Shown piece by piece: positions 8,067 through 16,762 of a stretch of DNA of 64,000 nucleotides. How positions within the stretch are numbered: the first letter of the stretch is position 1; every line of letters begins with the position of its first letter. The position numbers and the translations under genes were made by a program. The stretch is from Streptomyces diacarni (lineage in GTDB: Bacteria; Actinomycetota; Actinomycetes; Streptomycetales; Streptomycetaceae). The notes under the pieces were generated by a model. That model saw only the letters and a list, made by a program, of their open reading frames with translations. It was not told the DNA's origin and ran no database searches. Location of the stretch: assembly GCF_003323715.1 (NCBI RefSeq), contig NZ_QOIN01000073.1, positions 62,001 through 126,000 of the forward strand. Direction: 5' to 3'.

Positions 8067-8789
8067 TCACTCCTCCCCCGCCAGCGTCAGGGTGCGCAGC
8101 TTCTGTCCGGCGAAGAGGGTGCCGCCCACGGTGACCACGACGAGGAGCACCACCGCCGTCGGCAGTCCGACGGCGGAGCTGATGTCGGCTCCGCTGCCCG
8201 CGACCTTCTCGGCCAGCGCCAGCGCCCACTGCTGCACGCTGAGGGTCTTGGCGCCTCCCACGAGGGAGCCGATGAGCGCCTCCCAGATGAGCGCGTAGGC
8301 CAGTCCGATCACAACGGCGTGCCTGCTGACCGTTCCCAGCAGCAGGAACAGCGCGCTGTAGGCGATCGAGGCGACCACGGCGGCGAGCGCGTAGGCGACG
8401 GCGATCTGCTGGCTGTTGCCGTTGAGGACGAACCCCGCGACCAGCACGGGGACGGCGGAGAACACCGCGGTCACGCCGGAGGCGACGAGGAACTTGGTGA
8501 GGATGACGGAGGGGCGCGGTACCGGCTTGGACAGCAGGTAGACGACCGAACCGTCGTCGATCTCGGGGCCGATGGCGCCGGTTCCGGCGATCACGCCGAC
8601 CAGTGGCACCAGGGTGGCGAGGGCGAAGCCGCCCAGCAGTTGGCTGGCGACCGCGTCGTCCGCGCCGTTCATGGCGCGTACGGCGGCGGACACGACGAGC
8701 AGCAGGGCCGGCAGTACGCACAGGATGAGGGCGCGGCGGCGGCCCAGGAGCGCGCGGTAGGTGAGCCGCGCGACCGTCGGGTTGTACAT
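8067..8789 (-). CDS. ABC-2 type transporter permease (second permease of the operon)
   Basis: The 240-aa protein has about six membrane helices and the ABC-2 pattern: an N-terminal cytoplasmic helix (NPTVARLTYRALLGRRRALI), an amphipathic stretch with PEIDDGSVVYLLSKPVPR, and the LGTVSRHAVVIGLAYALIW segment. It should form the channel with the ATPase encoded just upstream (8812-9762); AAAGGAG sits before the ATG at 8789 and the gap is 22 bp. It is the last gene of a four-gene operon. The exported substrate is unknown; resistance or lipid export are the usual roles. Confidence 0.9.
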   Translation of the reverse strand: MYNPTVARLTYRALLGRRRALILCVLPALLLVVSAAVRAMNGADDAVASQLLGGFALATLVPLVGVIAGTGAIGPEIDDGSVVYLLSKPVPRPSVILTKFLVASGVTAVFSAVPVLVAGFVLNGNSQQIAVAYALAAVVASIAYSALFLLLGTVSRHAVVIGLAYALIWEALIGSLVGGAKTLSVQQWALALAEKVAGSGADISSAVGLPTAVVLLVVVTVGGTLFAGQKLRTLTLAGEE

Positions 8790-8811
8790 CAGGTCAGCTC
8801 CTTTCCGCCGC

Positions 8812-9762
8812 TCAGGCCGCGACGAGGTACGAGAAGACGCTCTCCAGGGACTCGTCGGAGGGCGAGACGGTGTAGAGCCGGATTCCGTGCTCCTGTGCGA
8901 CGCGGGGGAGCAGGGTGGTGAAGCGCGTGAAGTCGACGGCCTGGATGCGCAACGCGTCCTCTGTCCTGTCCAGTTCGATGCCTGCCGTGGAGGCGTCCGC
9001 GATGAGCGCGGCGGCGAGCCGCCTGTCGTCGCTGGAGCGCACCACGTAGCGGTGCGGACGGTCGGTCATCAGGCGGCGGATCTTGCGGAAGTCGCCGCTG
9101 GCCGCGTGCCGTCCGGCGACGATGACCTCGATGTGGGAGGCGAGTTGTTCGACCTCCTCCAGGATGTGCGAGGAGAACAGGACGGTGCGTCCCTCGTCGC
9201 CCATCCGACGCAGCAGTTCCATCAGCTGCATGCGCTGGCGCGGGTCCATCCCGTTGAACGGTTCGTCCAGCAGCAGCACGGAGGGGTGGTGCACCAGGGC
9301 GGACGCCATCTTCACGCGCTGCCGCATGCCCTTGGAGTAGGTGGAGATGCGGCGGTCTTGCGCGTACTCCATCTCGACGGTGGCCAGCGCCTGGGCGGCG
9401 GCCGCACGCGGGTCGGGCAGGCCGTGGAGTTCGGCGTTGGCCAGGACGAACTCGCGCCCTGTAAGAAAGTCGTACATTCCCTCCCGTTCGGGCACCAGGC
9501 CGATGTGCCGGTAGGAGTCCTCGTTGCGCCAGATCGGTGCGGCCGCGGTGCGGCTGCCGTCCGGGCCTGGGGTGGGCTCCAGGGTGACGCTGCCGTTCGA
9601 GGGGGCGAGGAATCCGCCCATCATGTGGATGAGCGTGGACTTTCCCGCGCCGTTGGGGCCGAGCAGCCCCGTGACACCGGGGCTGATGTCCATGGTGATG
9701 TCGTTGACCGCGACGACGTTGCCGAACCAGCGGGAGACACGGTCGATGTGGATCTCGGTCAC
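8812..9762 (-). CDS. ABC transporter ATP-binding protein (second ATPase)
   Basis: The 316-aa ATPase shows Walker A (GLLGPNGAGKST, about residue 35), a signature region YSKGMRQRVKMASALVHHP, Walker B with VLLLDEPFNGMDP, and the switch His in LFSSHILEEVE. The C-terminal 90 residues form the DUF4162-like extension often seen on ABC-2 ATPases. Its GTG start overlaps the stop of the preceding permease (GTGA), so it is translationally coupled. The insert after Walker A is long (PTPGPDGSRTAAA). Confidence 0.95.
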   Translation of the reverse strand: MTEIHIDRVSRWFGNVVAVNDITMDISPGVTGLLGPNGAGKSTLIHMMGGFLAPSNGSVTLEPTPGPDGSRTAAAPIWRNEDSYRHIGLVPEREGMYDFLTGREFVLANAELHGLPDPRAAAAQALATVEMEYAQDRRISTYSKGMRQRVKMASALVHHPSVLLLDEPFNGMDPRQRMQLMELLRRMGDEGRTVLFSSHILEEVEQLASHIEVIVAGRHAASGDFRKIRRLMTDRPHRYVVRSSDDRRLAAALIADASTAGIELDRTEDALRIQAVDFTRFTTLLPRVAQEHGIRLYTVSPSDESLESVFSYLVAA

Positions 9763-10733
9763 AGTCCGGCCTTTCGGTAGCGGCGCTGCAGGAGGGCGTA
9801 GAAGCAGGCCAGGAGCGCGGCGAGGACGACGAGGTAGACGGCGCCCTGTGCGCCGGTGAGGTCCTGCCCGCCGGGGAACTGGGAGGTGCCGCCGAGGAAC
9901 CTGCTTTGGATGCCGTCCAGCAGCGTGCCGGGCGAGGCGACCCCGAGCCAGCCGACGGCCTCCCTGCTGTCGGAGGTCCAGGCGATCCCCTGGAGCGCGG
10001 TGATGAGGAAGAACGGCACCGTGACGGCGACGATGATCGCCGCGATGCCGAAGCCGCGGCGCGGGGTCAGGGCCGCGATCCAGGCGGCGATCGCGGCGTG
10101 CAGCAGCGCGAACAGCACGCAGAAGACGAGGCCCTGGGCCGCCGCCCCGCTCTGGTCCGCGAAGCCGAGTTTCGCCAGCAGCGCTCCGGCGTACATGATC
10201 AGCACGGGCACGGCGGTGAAGACGAAGAGCGCCGCGGCCAGTGCCGCGAACTTGGCCGCCACGTAGTCGCCGCGTTCCATCGGACGCGAGAAGTACAGCG
10301 GTGTCGTCTTGAACCGCAGGTCGAGGGAGAACGCCTGGGGCGCTGCGGCGGCCAGGTAGATGCCGATGAGCGGCTGCATCATCAGCACGTACTCGGAGTA
10401 GCCGACCGGCAGGTCGTCGCTCTTGGCCACGACGCTGACGGCGACGACGATCGCGGCCGGCACGCTCACCGCGGCGAACAGCAGCATCGGCAAGACCTTC
10501 GACTTCGCCGAGCGGCCCAGCCCGTAGGCGCCGCGCAGCGTCTGGCTGAACAGCGCGCGCCGCGCGTAGGAGCGGCCGAGGCGGGGGCCCTCGTAGCCGC
10601 GGTAGCCGATGTTGTGGATGACGTCCTGGCCGCGCCCCGGCCTGCCGCCGCCCGCGGGGGCGGGGCCCGCGCTGCCGGGGGGTGCGGGGGCGGGGGCCTG
10701 TGCGGCGTGTGCGGGGGTGCGGTCAGGCGACAT
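9759..10733 (-). CDS. ABC-2 type transporter permease (first permease)
   Basis: The 324-aa permease has a Pro/Ala-rich cytoplasmic N-terminus (about 1-35), then a GYRGYEGPRLGR segment typical of actinobacterial ABC-2 permeases, followed by about six helices. SLDLRFKTTPLYFSRPMERGDYV matches the cytoplasmic coupling region. The ATG at 10733 lies inside the end of the upstream ATPase (11-bp overlap), and its stop overlaps the next ATPase start, so all four genes are one tightly coupled unit. Substrate unknown. Confidence 0.92.
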   Translation of the reverse strand: MSPDRTPAHAAQAPAPAPPGSAGPAPAGGGRPGRGQDVIHNIGYRGYEGPRLGRSYARRALFSQTLRGAYGLGRSAKSKVLPMLLFAAVSVPAAIVVAVSVVAKSDDLPVGYSEYVLMMQPLIGIYLAAAAPQAFSLDLRFKTTPLYFSRPMERGDYVAAKFAALAAALFVFTAVPVLIMYAGALLAKLGFADQSGAAAQGLVFCVLFALLHAAIAAWIAALTPRRGFGIAAIIVAVTVPFFLITALQGIAWTSDSREAVGWLGVASPGTLLDGIQSRFLGGTSQFPGGQDLTGAQGAVYLVVLAALLACFYALLQRRYRKAGL

Positions 10734-11679
10734 CGCCGGCGCTCCTTTCCGTGAAGACCTCGGAGATCTGGTGCCTGCGCTGTTCCATGCGGACCAGCCC
10801 GAGGCCGAGGTGGGCCGCGGTGTCCCGCACGGTGTCGTAGACCGACTCGTCGGCGAGGTCGAGGGTGACCAGGTGGCCCGCGCCGGGCGCCACGGCGCCG
10901 GCGGGACCCGGGTCGTGCGGTGTGCATCCCGCCTGCCGCAGTGCCTCGCGCAGCGCCGCGGTGCCGTCGGGGTGCGCGTCGGTGTCGGTGACCTCGACGG
11001 CGAGGACGGCGGTGCGCTGGGTGAAGTCGGCGGTGGTCGAGGAGCGCAGCAGCTTGCCGCCGTCGATGACGACGATGTGGTCGCTGGTGCGCTCCAACTC
11101 GCCCAGCAGGTGGGAGGTGACCAGCACGGAGATGCCGAAGTCGGTGTGGACGCGGCGGATGAGGCCGAGCATCTCGTCACGGCCGACGGGGTCGAGGCCG
11201 TTGGTGGGCTCGTCCAGGAGGACGAGGCGCGGGTCGTGGACGAGGGCCTGGGCGAGTTTGACCCGCTGCTTCATGCCCGTCGAGTACCCGCCCATGGGTC
11301 GGTAGCGCTCCTCGTACAGGCCGACGTGGCGCAGCGTGTCCGCGGTGCGCTCGCGGGCCGCCGTCGTGGGCAGCCCCGACATCCGCGCCATGTGGACGAC
11401 GAACTCGGTCGCGGACACGTCCGGTGGCAGGCAGTCGTGCTCGGGCATGTAGCCGACGCGCTCCCGGATCGCGCCGCCCTGGGTGGCCACGTCCATGCCG
11501 AGTACGGAGGCCGTGCCCTCCGTGGCGGGGGCCAGCCCAAGCAGAATCTTGATCAGGGTGGACTTTCCGGCCCCGTTGGCGCCGACCAGGCCGGTGACCC
11601 CCGGCTCGACGCCGACGGTCAGCCGGTCCAGTGCGGTCACCCTGGGGTACCGCTTGCTGAGGCTTTCGATCGCGATCAC
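10723..11679 (-). CDS. ABC transporter ATP-binding protein (first ATPase, operon head)
   Basis: The 318-aa ATPase has Walker A GLVGANGAGKST, signature YSTGMKQRVKLAQALVHDP, Walker B LVLLDEPTNGLDPVGR and the switch His in VTSHLLGELE. GAAGGG stands 5 nt before the GTG at 11679; a GTG at 11685 overlaps that site and is the less likely start. It heads the operon of two ATPases and two permeases, which probably assemble as one or two heteromeric exporters. Confidence 0.94.
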   Translation of the reverse strand: MIAIESLSKRYPRVTALDRLTVGVEPGVTGLVGANGAGKSTLIKILLGLAPATEGTASVLGMDVATQGGAIRERVGYMPEHDCLPPDVSATEFVVHMARMSGLPTTAARERTADTLRHVGLYEERYRPMGGYSTGMKQRVKLAQALVHDPRLVLLDEPTNGLDPVGRDEMLGLIRRVHTDFGISVLVTSHLLGELERTSDHIVVIDGGKLLRSSTTADFTQRTAVLAVEVTDTDAHPDGTAALREALRQAGCTPHDPGPAGAVAPGAGHLVTLDLADESVYDTVRDTAAHLGLGLVRMEQRRHQISEVFTERSAGDVA

Positions 11680-11962
11680 AGTCACCCTTCGACGGTACGA
11701 ACGGCTCGTCGCGTCCGCGTCAGACGCGGTGTCGGTTTCCCGGCCGCCGCCCGTCCTTCTCAGGTGCGTGGGGCCGTACGCCTCAGGTCGGAGAGGCCCG
11801 TAGGGGCCACTGCACCAAGGTCATGGTCCGGGCTCCGGCGGGGCGCGCGGGAAGTTATCCACAGGCTGGGAGGCGTCCTTGACCACGCCATGGGCCGATG
11901 TCACATTCATTGGTGTCAACGAGGCCTCGCCGGTAGGGCCCGGCACGGACGAAAGGTTGGCG

Positions 11963-12814
11963 ATGCACCCGGCAACGCGCGAATACGCCGCAGCTGACCT
12001 GCGGGGATATCGAGAAGTGCAGCAACTGGCCTACGCCTGCGCGGAGTCGGTGGCCGCCCGGCTGAAGCCGGGGGTGACCGAGCGGGAGGCCGCGCGGATG
12101 CAGCGTGAATGGCTGCGCGGGCGCGGGGTGCGCGACGGGTTCCACCTGCCTTTCGCCTGGTTCGGGGACCGCACCGCGTTCGCCGGCTTCGCCGTCCCCT
12201 TGCGGTTCCTCCCGACGGACCGGCGGCTGGAGCCCGGCATGCCCTTCATCCTCGACCTCGCCCCGGTCCGCGGCGGCCGGGCCGCCGCGGCCGGCTATTC
12301 CGGCTGCCTGGGCCCCCACCCCGTGCACGAACGGCTGACGGCGGACCTGCGCGCGCACCGCGAGCTGATTCTCGCCCGGGTGCGCGAGCGCCGCCCGCTG
12401 CGGGAGGTCTCCGCCGACGTGGACCGGCTCATGCGCACCCAGGGCTACGCAGGACGGCACCGCGCCCACCCGTTCGGCGTGCGCGCGCACCGGGTGGGCC
12501 GCGCCCCGCACCGCCGCTGGTCTCCCGCGCGCCGCGGCCGCGGCACCGGCGCCCTCCAGGGGGCGGCCCGAGGCGTCTTCCGCGGACACCGGGACGGCCG
12601 GCTGCCGCGGTGGAGCCCGTCCCGTTCCGCCGACCACCCACCGCGGACGGGGCTGTGGGCGGTCGAATCCCACCTGGGGTTCCGGGGCACGGGCGCGAAG
12701 TTCGAGGAGCTCTTGGTGGTGACCGACTCCCGGGATCCGCAGGAGAGCGCGTTCTGGCTGGACGACGATCTGCCGCATGTGCGGCGCTGGCAGGAGGAGG
12801 CACAGGCGGTATGA
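11963..12814 (+). CDS. M24-fold (aminopeptidase P/methionine aminopeptidase-like) protein with missing metal ligands
   Basis: The 283-aa protein keeps the pita-bread pattern: GVTEREAARMQREWLRGRGV, then MPFILDLAPV with Asp98, candidate His169/His176, Glu235 in LWAVESHLGF and Glu248/249 in FEELLVV. The second metal Asp, expected about 11 residues after Asp98, is replaced by an Ala/Gly-rich stretch (GGRAAAAGYSG), so normal dinuclear catalysis is doubtful. It may be a binding protein or use one metal. The ATG at 11963 follows GAAAGG. Its stop overlaps the start of the EphD-like gene (ATGA), implying coupled translation and stoichiometric products. A TTATCCACA at 11855-11863 in the upstream gap looks like an isolated DnaA box. 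Confidence 0.7.
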   Translation: MHPATREYAAADLRGYREVQQLAYACAESVAARLKPGVTEREAARMQREWLRGRGVRDGFHLPFAWFGDRTAFAGFAVPLRFLPTDRRLEPGMPFILDLAPVRGGRAAAAGYSGCLGPHPVHERLTADLRAHRELILARVRERRPLREVSADVDRLMRTQGYAGRHRAHPFGVRAHRVGRAPHRRWSPARRGRGTGALQGAARGVFRGHRDGRLPRWSPSRSADHPPRTGLWAVESHLGFRGTGAKFEELLVVTDSRDPQESAFWLDDDLPHVRRWQEEAQAV

Positions 12815-14643
12815 ACGGTGGGAATCGCAACCGGTGGGGCGGCGGGCGCGCCCCTCGCCCCACGACGGCCCGGCAGCAGGGCGGCCTCTTGGAGGGGGCG
12901 AGGGAGCGCCGCGTGGCCACCGGAGGGATCGAACTGTGCGTCGCCGAGCTGGGGGACGCGCAACAGCCGACGGTGATGCTGGTGCACGGCTACCCGGACA
13001 GCAAAGAGGTCTGGTCGAAGGTGGCCGGGCTCCTCGCGGACCGCTTTCACGTGGTGCTCTACGACGTGCGGGGCCACGGCCGCTCGACGGCGCCCGTGCC
13101 GCTGCGCGGCGGCTTCACGCTGGAGAAGCTCACCGACGACTTCCTCGCGGTCGCGGACGCCGTCAGCCCGGACGCGCCGGTCCATCTGGTGGGGCACGAC
13201 TGGGGCTCGGTGCAGGCCTGGGAGTTCGCCACGGTGCGCCGGACCGAGGGCAGGATCGCCTCCTTCACCTCGATCTCCGGCCCTTCGCTGGACCACTTCG
13301 GCCACTGGATCAAGCGGCGGATGACCCGGCCCACCCCGCGCCGTGCCGCCCACCTGCTCGGCCAGAGCGCCAAGTCCTGGTACGTGTACGCGCTGCACAC
13401 CCCTCTCCTCCCCGAGCTGGCCTGGCGGGGCCCGTTGGGCAAGCGCTGGCCGCGCCTTCTGGAGGTGACCGAGAAGGTGCCGGGGGACGGCTACCCCACC
13501 GCGTCCCTTCCGCAGGACGCGGCACACGGCGCCTGGCTGTACCGCGACAACGTGCGCCCCCGGATGCGCCGCCCGCGCACCGACGCCTACGCCCACGTCC
13601 CGGTGCAGCTCATCACCCCGACCGGTGACGCCTTCCTCAGCGAGCACCTCTACGACGATCTGGACAGGTGGGCGCCGCAGCTCACCCGCCGCACCCTGCC
13701 CGCCAAGCACTGGGTCCCACGCACCCGGCCCGATCAACTCGCCGCCTGGATCAGCGGGTTCGTCAACCGGAACGAGTCGCCTGTGCCCACCGCGCAGCCC
13801 TCGCCCACGGGACCGTACGCCGACCGGTTCGCGGGGCGGCTCGTCCTGGTCACCGGCGCGGGCAGCGGCATCGGAAGGGCGACGGCCTTCTCGTTCGCCG
13901 AGGCGGGCGCCCGCGTGGTCGCCGTGGACCGCGACGCGGACGGCGCGGCCCGCACCGCGGAGCTGGCCCGCCTGGCGGGAGCCCCCGAGGCGTGGGCCGA
14001 GGAAGTCGACGTCGCGGACGAGGAGGCGATGGAGAAGCTGGCCGCGAAGGTCGCCACCGCGTACGGCACCGTGGACGTGCTGGTCAACAACGCGGGCATC
14101 GGCGTGGCCGGCGCCTTCCTCGACACCACCACGCAGGAGTGGAAGCGGACGCTGGATGTGAACCTGTGGGGCGTCCTGCACGGCTGCCGGCTCTTCGGAC
14201 GGCAGATGGCCGAGCGGGGCCAGGGCGGCCACATCGTCAACCTCGCCTCCGCCGCCGCCTACCAGCCTTCCCGCGCCCTGCCCGCGTACTGCACCTCCAA
14301 GGCGGCCGTGCTCATGCTCAGCGAGTGCCTGCGCGCCGAGCTGGCCGGGCAGGACATCGGCGTGACGGCCGTCTGCCCCGGCTTCGTCAACACCGACATC
14401 GCCCGCACCGCACGGTTCGCGGGGATGGACGAGAGGGAGCTGCGGCGCTTCCGAAACCGCACCTCGCGGCTGTACGGCTTGCGGAACTACCCGCCGGAGA
14501 AGGTCGCCGAAGCCGTCCTGCGCGCGGTCGTCACCAACCGCGCCGTGGTGCCGGTGACGCCCGAGGCCCGGGGGATACGGCTGCTCTCCCGCCTCGCACC
14601 GCGCGCCCTGCGCGGCATAGCCCGCATCCAGCCCCCGTCATGA
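12811..14643 (+). CDS. EphD-like fusion: alpha/beta hydrolase (epoxide-hydrolase type) plus short-chain dehydrogenase
   Basis: The 610-aa protein joins two enzymes. Residues about 35-320 are an alpha/beta hydrolase with oxyanion motif VHGYPDS, nucleophile elbow GHDWGS (Asp nucleophile, as in epoxide hydrolases and dehalogenases), acid Asp in TPTGDAFLSE and catalytic His in AKHWVPRTRPD. Residues about 335-580 are an SDR with TGAGSGIG cofactor loop, NNAG, and Ser plus YCTSK catalytic residues. Mycobacterial EphD has the same order. Such a fusion could open an epoxide or hydrolyse an ester and then oxidise the alcohol. Start overlaps the M24-like stop. A MerR gene follows by 37 bp. Confidence 0.93.
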   Translation: MNGGNRNRWGGGRAPRPTTARQQGGLLEGARERRVATGGIELCVAELGDAQQPTVMLVHGYPDSKEVWSKVAGLLADRFHVVLYDVRGHGRSTAPVPLRGGFTLEKLTDDFLAVADAVSPDAPVHLVGHDWGSVQAWEFATVRRTEGRIASFTSISGPSLDHFGHWIKRRMTRPTPRRAAHLLGQSAKSWYVYALHTPLLPELAWRGPLGKRWPRLLEVTEKVPGDGYPTASLPQDAAHGAWLYRDNVRPRMRRPRTDAYAHVPVQLITPTGDAFLSEHLYDDLDRWAPQLTRRTLPAKHWVPRTRPDQLAAWISGFVNRNESPVPTAQPSPTGPYADRFAGRLVLVTGAGSGIGRATAFSFAEAGARVVAVDRDADGAARTAELARLAGAPEAWAEEVDVADEEAMEKLAAKVATAYGTVDVLVNNAGIGVAGAFLDTTTQEWKRTLDVNLWGVLHGCRLFGRQMAERGQGGHIVNLASAAAYQPSRALPAYCTSKAAVLMLSECLRAELAGQDIGVTAVCPGFVNTDIARTARFAGMDERELRRFRNRTSRLYGLRNYPPEKVAEAVLRAVVTNRAVVPVTPEARGIRLLSRLAPRALRGIARIQPPS

Positions 14644-14680
14644 CCCGCCAGGTTCCCGCAGCATTGAAGGAGTGAGCGCC

Positions 14681-15877
14681 ATGGCTCCGTCCCCCCACCC
14701 GCCGGCACCGGCCCTGCCGGCCTCCGCGCAGCCGCCGCCTGCCGGCCCGGACACCCCGGTGGAGTACCGGATCGAGGATCTGGCGCACCGCAGTGGTGCC
14801 ACGGTGCGCACGATCCGGGCCTACCAGGACAAGGGCCTGCTTCCCAAGCCGGAGCGGCGCGGCCGGGCCAACGTGTACGGCGACGCGCACCTGGCGCGGC
14901 TGCGGCAGATCGCCGACCTGCTGGAGCGCGGCTACACCCTCGCCTCGATAAAGGAGCTGCTCCAGGCCTGGGACGAGGGCCGGGGCCTCGGCGGGGTGCT
15001 GGGACTGGTGGCCGAGGTGGACGGGCCCTGGACGAGCGAGGAGTCGGGGCACATCTCGCGCAGGGAGCTGGCGGAGTTGTTCGGCGGCGGGCAGGAGGGG
15101 CCGGCGGTCGCCGCGTCGGCCGTGAACGAGGCGGCCGTCGACGAGGCGGTGGCGCTCGGGGTGCTGGAGCCGCTGCCCGGCGGGGAGGAGGGCTTCCGGG
15201 TACCGAGCCCACGGGAGCTGGCGGTGGCGGCGGAGCTGCACAAGGCGGGGGTGCCGCTGCCTGCCATCACCGGGCAGCTGCGGGAGCTGAGAGGCCAGGT
15301 CGAGCACATAGCCGCCCGCTTCCTGGACTTCACCGAGGAGCACGTCTTCGTCCGCTACGCCGGTGTGCGCCTCTGCGAGGAGGATGCCTCGGAGGCCGCC
15401 GCACTGGTACGCAGGCTGCGACCGCTGGCGCAGCAGACCATGGAGGCGGAGCTGGCACGGGCGATGCAGAAGCTGGCAGCCCGCAACCTGCGGGCACACC
15501 TGCGCTCGGCGGCGGCGAGCGCAGGCGTGAGCGCGGTCGCAAGCGCCGCCGAGGGAGAGGGAGGGGCCGGCACGGTCATGGCGGCGGACGAACCCACTCC
15601 GCACTCGTCGGCGCCCTCCCCCCAGGGCTCATCCCCCCAGGGCTCCCCGTTGCTCGGTGCCCCGCGGGGAGGTGCGGTGTCACTACGTACGGAGGCGGTC
15701 TCACTGCCTGCGCAGGCGGTGGCGCTGCCCGCGGAGACGGTGTCGCTGCCCGCGGAGGCGGTGGCGGCGGTGCGGGAGCTGGTCGGCGAGGCCCGGGTCC
15801 CGGAGTTCATCGCGGCGGCGGCGGAACGGGAGGTGAGAGCCCGGCGGATGGACGCCATTGCGGCCGAGGCGCAGTGA
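14681..15877 (+). CDS. MerR family transcriptional regulator with long C-terminal region
   Basis: The 398-aa protein has a Pro/Ala-rich start, a MerR winged helix at about 25-95 (EYRIEDLAHRSGATVRTIRAYQDKG) and a long effector or dimer region. A second MerR-like helical segment is visible around 180-250 (RVPSPRELAVAAELHKAGVPLPAITGQL). The tail has SVSLPAEAVALPAE-type repeats. GAAGGAG precedes the ATG at 14681 by eight bases. It lies 37 bp after the EphD-like gene, so it may regulate that operon. The ligand is unknown. Confidence 0.88.
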   Translation: MAPSPHPPAPALPASAQPPPAGPDTPVEYRIEDLAHRSGATVRTIRAYQDKGLLPKPERRGRANVYGDAHLARLRQIADLLERGYTLASIKELLQAWDEGRGLGGVLGLVAEVDGPWTSEESGHISRRELAELFGGGQEGPAVAASAVNEAAVDEAVALGVLEPLPGGEEGFRVPSPRELAVAAELHKAGVPLPAITGQLRELRGQVEHIAARFLDFTEEHVFVRYAGVRLCEEDASEAAALVRRLRPLAQQTMEAELARAMQKLAARNLRAHLRSAAASAGVSAVASAAEGEGGAGTVMAADEPTPHSSAPSPQGSSPQGSPLLGAPRGGAVSLRTEAVSLPAQAVALPAETVSLPAEAVAAVRELVGEARVPEFIAAAAEREVRARRMDAIAAEAQ

Positions 15878-15920
15878 AGGCGCGGAGCGGTATGGGCGTG
15901 GAGCGGTGAAGGCGCGGGTC

Positions 15921-16682
15921 TCACGCGTGCATGCGGGCGCCCACGTCCTCCACGCAGTCCCGCAGGGCGGGCAGGTGCGAGCGCAGTTCCTCGGTGCTGG
16001 TGAGGACCACGGTCGCCCCCAGGGAGACGGCGAGCGAGGGGGTTTCCGAGGCGCGGGGGACGGTGATGGCGACGGAGCGGACGCCGATCTCGTTCTCCTC
16101 GTCCACCTCGGCCCAGCCCTGGTCGCGCACCCGGTGGAGTTCCTCGCGCAGCAGCCCGGGGTCGTTACGGGTTCGGGGGGTGACGGACGCGAGGGGGGCG
16201 GCGAGCAGTTCCTCGCGGCGCGCCTCCGGCAGGGCCGCCACCAGCGCCTTGCCGAGGGAGGTGGCGTGCCACGGATTGCGGGTGCCCTCGGCGCTGCGCA
16301 GCTGGAGGTGCTGGGTGCCTTGTGCGGTCAGGACGAGCAGGACGTCCGAGCCCTGGAGGACCCCGGCGATGGCGGGCAGGCCGGTGCGTGAGGCGAGCCG
16401 TTGGAGGGGGGCCGCGGCGACGGAGTAGCCGGCGGGTGAGCGCTGGAAGCCGCGGGACAGTTCCAGGACGCGAGGCCCGAGGGCGTAGCGGCGGGCGTCC
16501 TCGTCGTAGGAGACGAAGCGTTCGGCTGCCAGTCGGCCCAGCAGGCGGTGTGCGCTGCTGACCGGGAGTCCGGCGGCGCGTGCGGCGGCGCTGACGCCGA
16601 GCCCGGCGGGGTGGTCGGCGAGGACGGTCAGCAGCCGCAGCCCGCGGCTGAGCATGTCGTCCGACGGCGCGCTCGCGCTCAT
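15921..16682 (-). CDS. IclR family transcriptional regulator
   Basis: The 253-aa protein has the winged helix (about 10-65: SRGLRLLTVLADHPAGLGVS, SAHRLLGRLAAERFVSYDE) and the GAF-like IclR effector domain (about 75-245, ending LRDCVEDVGARMH). IclR proteins bind small organic acids and control catabolic or transport genes. It lies 80 bp downstream of the MFS gene on the same strand and probably shares its transcript; the palindrome at 18191-18211 is the obvious operator. It is convergent with the MerR gene, whose tail lies 43 bp away. Confidence 0.93.
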   Translation of the reverse strand: MSASAPSDDMLSRGLRLLTVLADHPAGLGVSAAARAAGLPVSSAHRLLGRLAAERFVSYDEDARRYALGPRVLELSRGFQRSPAGYSVAAAPLQRLASRTGLPAIAGVLQGSDVLLVLTAQGTQHLQLRSAEGTRNPWHATSLGKALVAALPEARREELLAAPLASVTPRTRNDPGLLREELHRVRDQGWAEVDEENEIGVRSVAITVPRASETPSLAVSLGATVVLTSTEELRSHLPALRDCVEDVGARMHA

Positions 16683-16762
16683 GACCCAGGCCTCCCGGCG
16701 CTCAGGATGTCCCTCACGACGCCGACCGTGCGGCGACGCTCACGATGTCGACCTGCCGACGC

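Noticed and set aside
11855..11863. TTATCCACA, a DnaA-box-like nonamer (another at 4173-4181)
   Set aside because: Two isolated boxes, one inside a gene, with no cluster, AT-rich region or dnaA/dnaN nearby; not an origin.
8067..14643. Biosynthetic gene cluster suggested by an ABC exporter, a hydrolase-SDR fusion and a MerR regulator
   Set aside because: No polyketide synthase, peptide synthetase, terpene cyclase or RiPP precursor; the exporter is separated and oriented oppositely.
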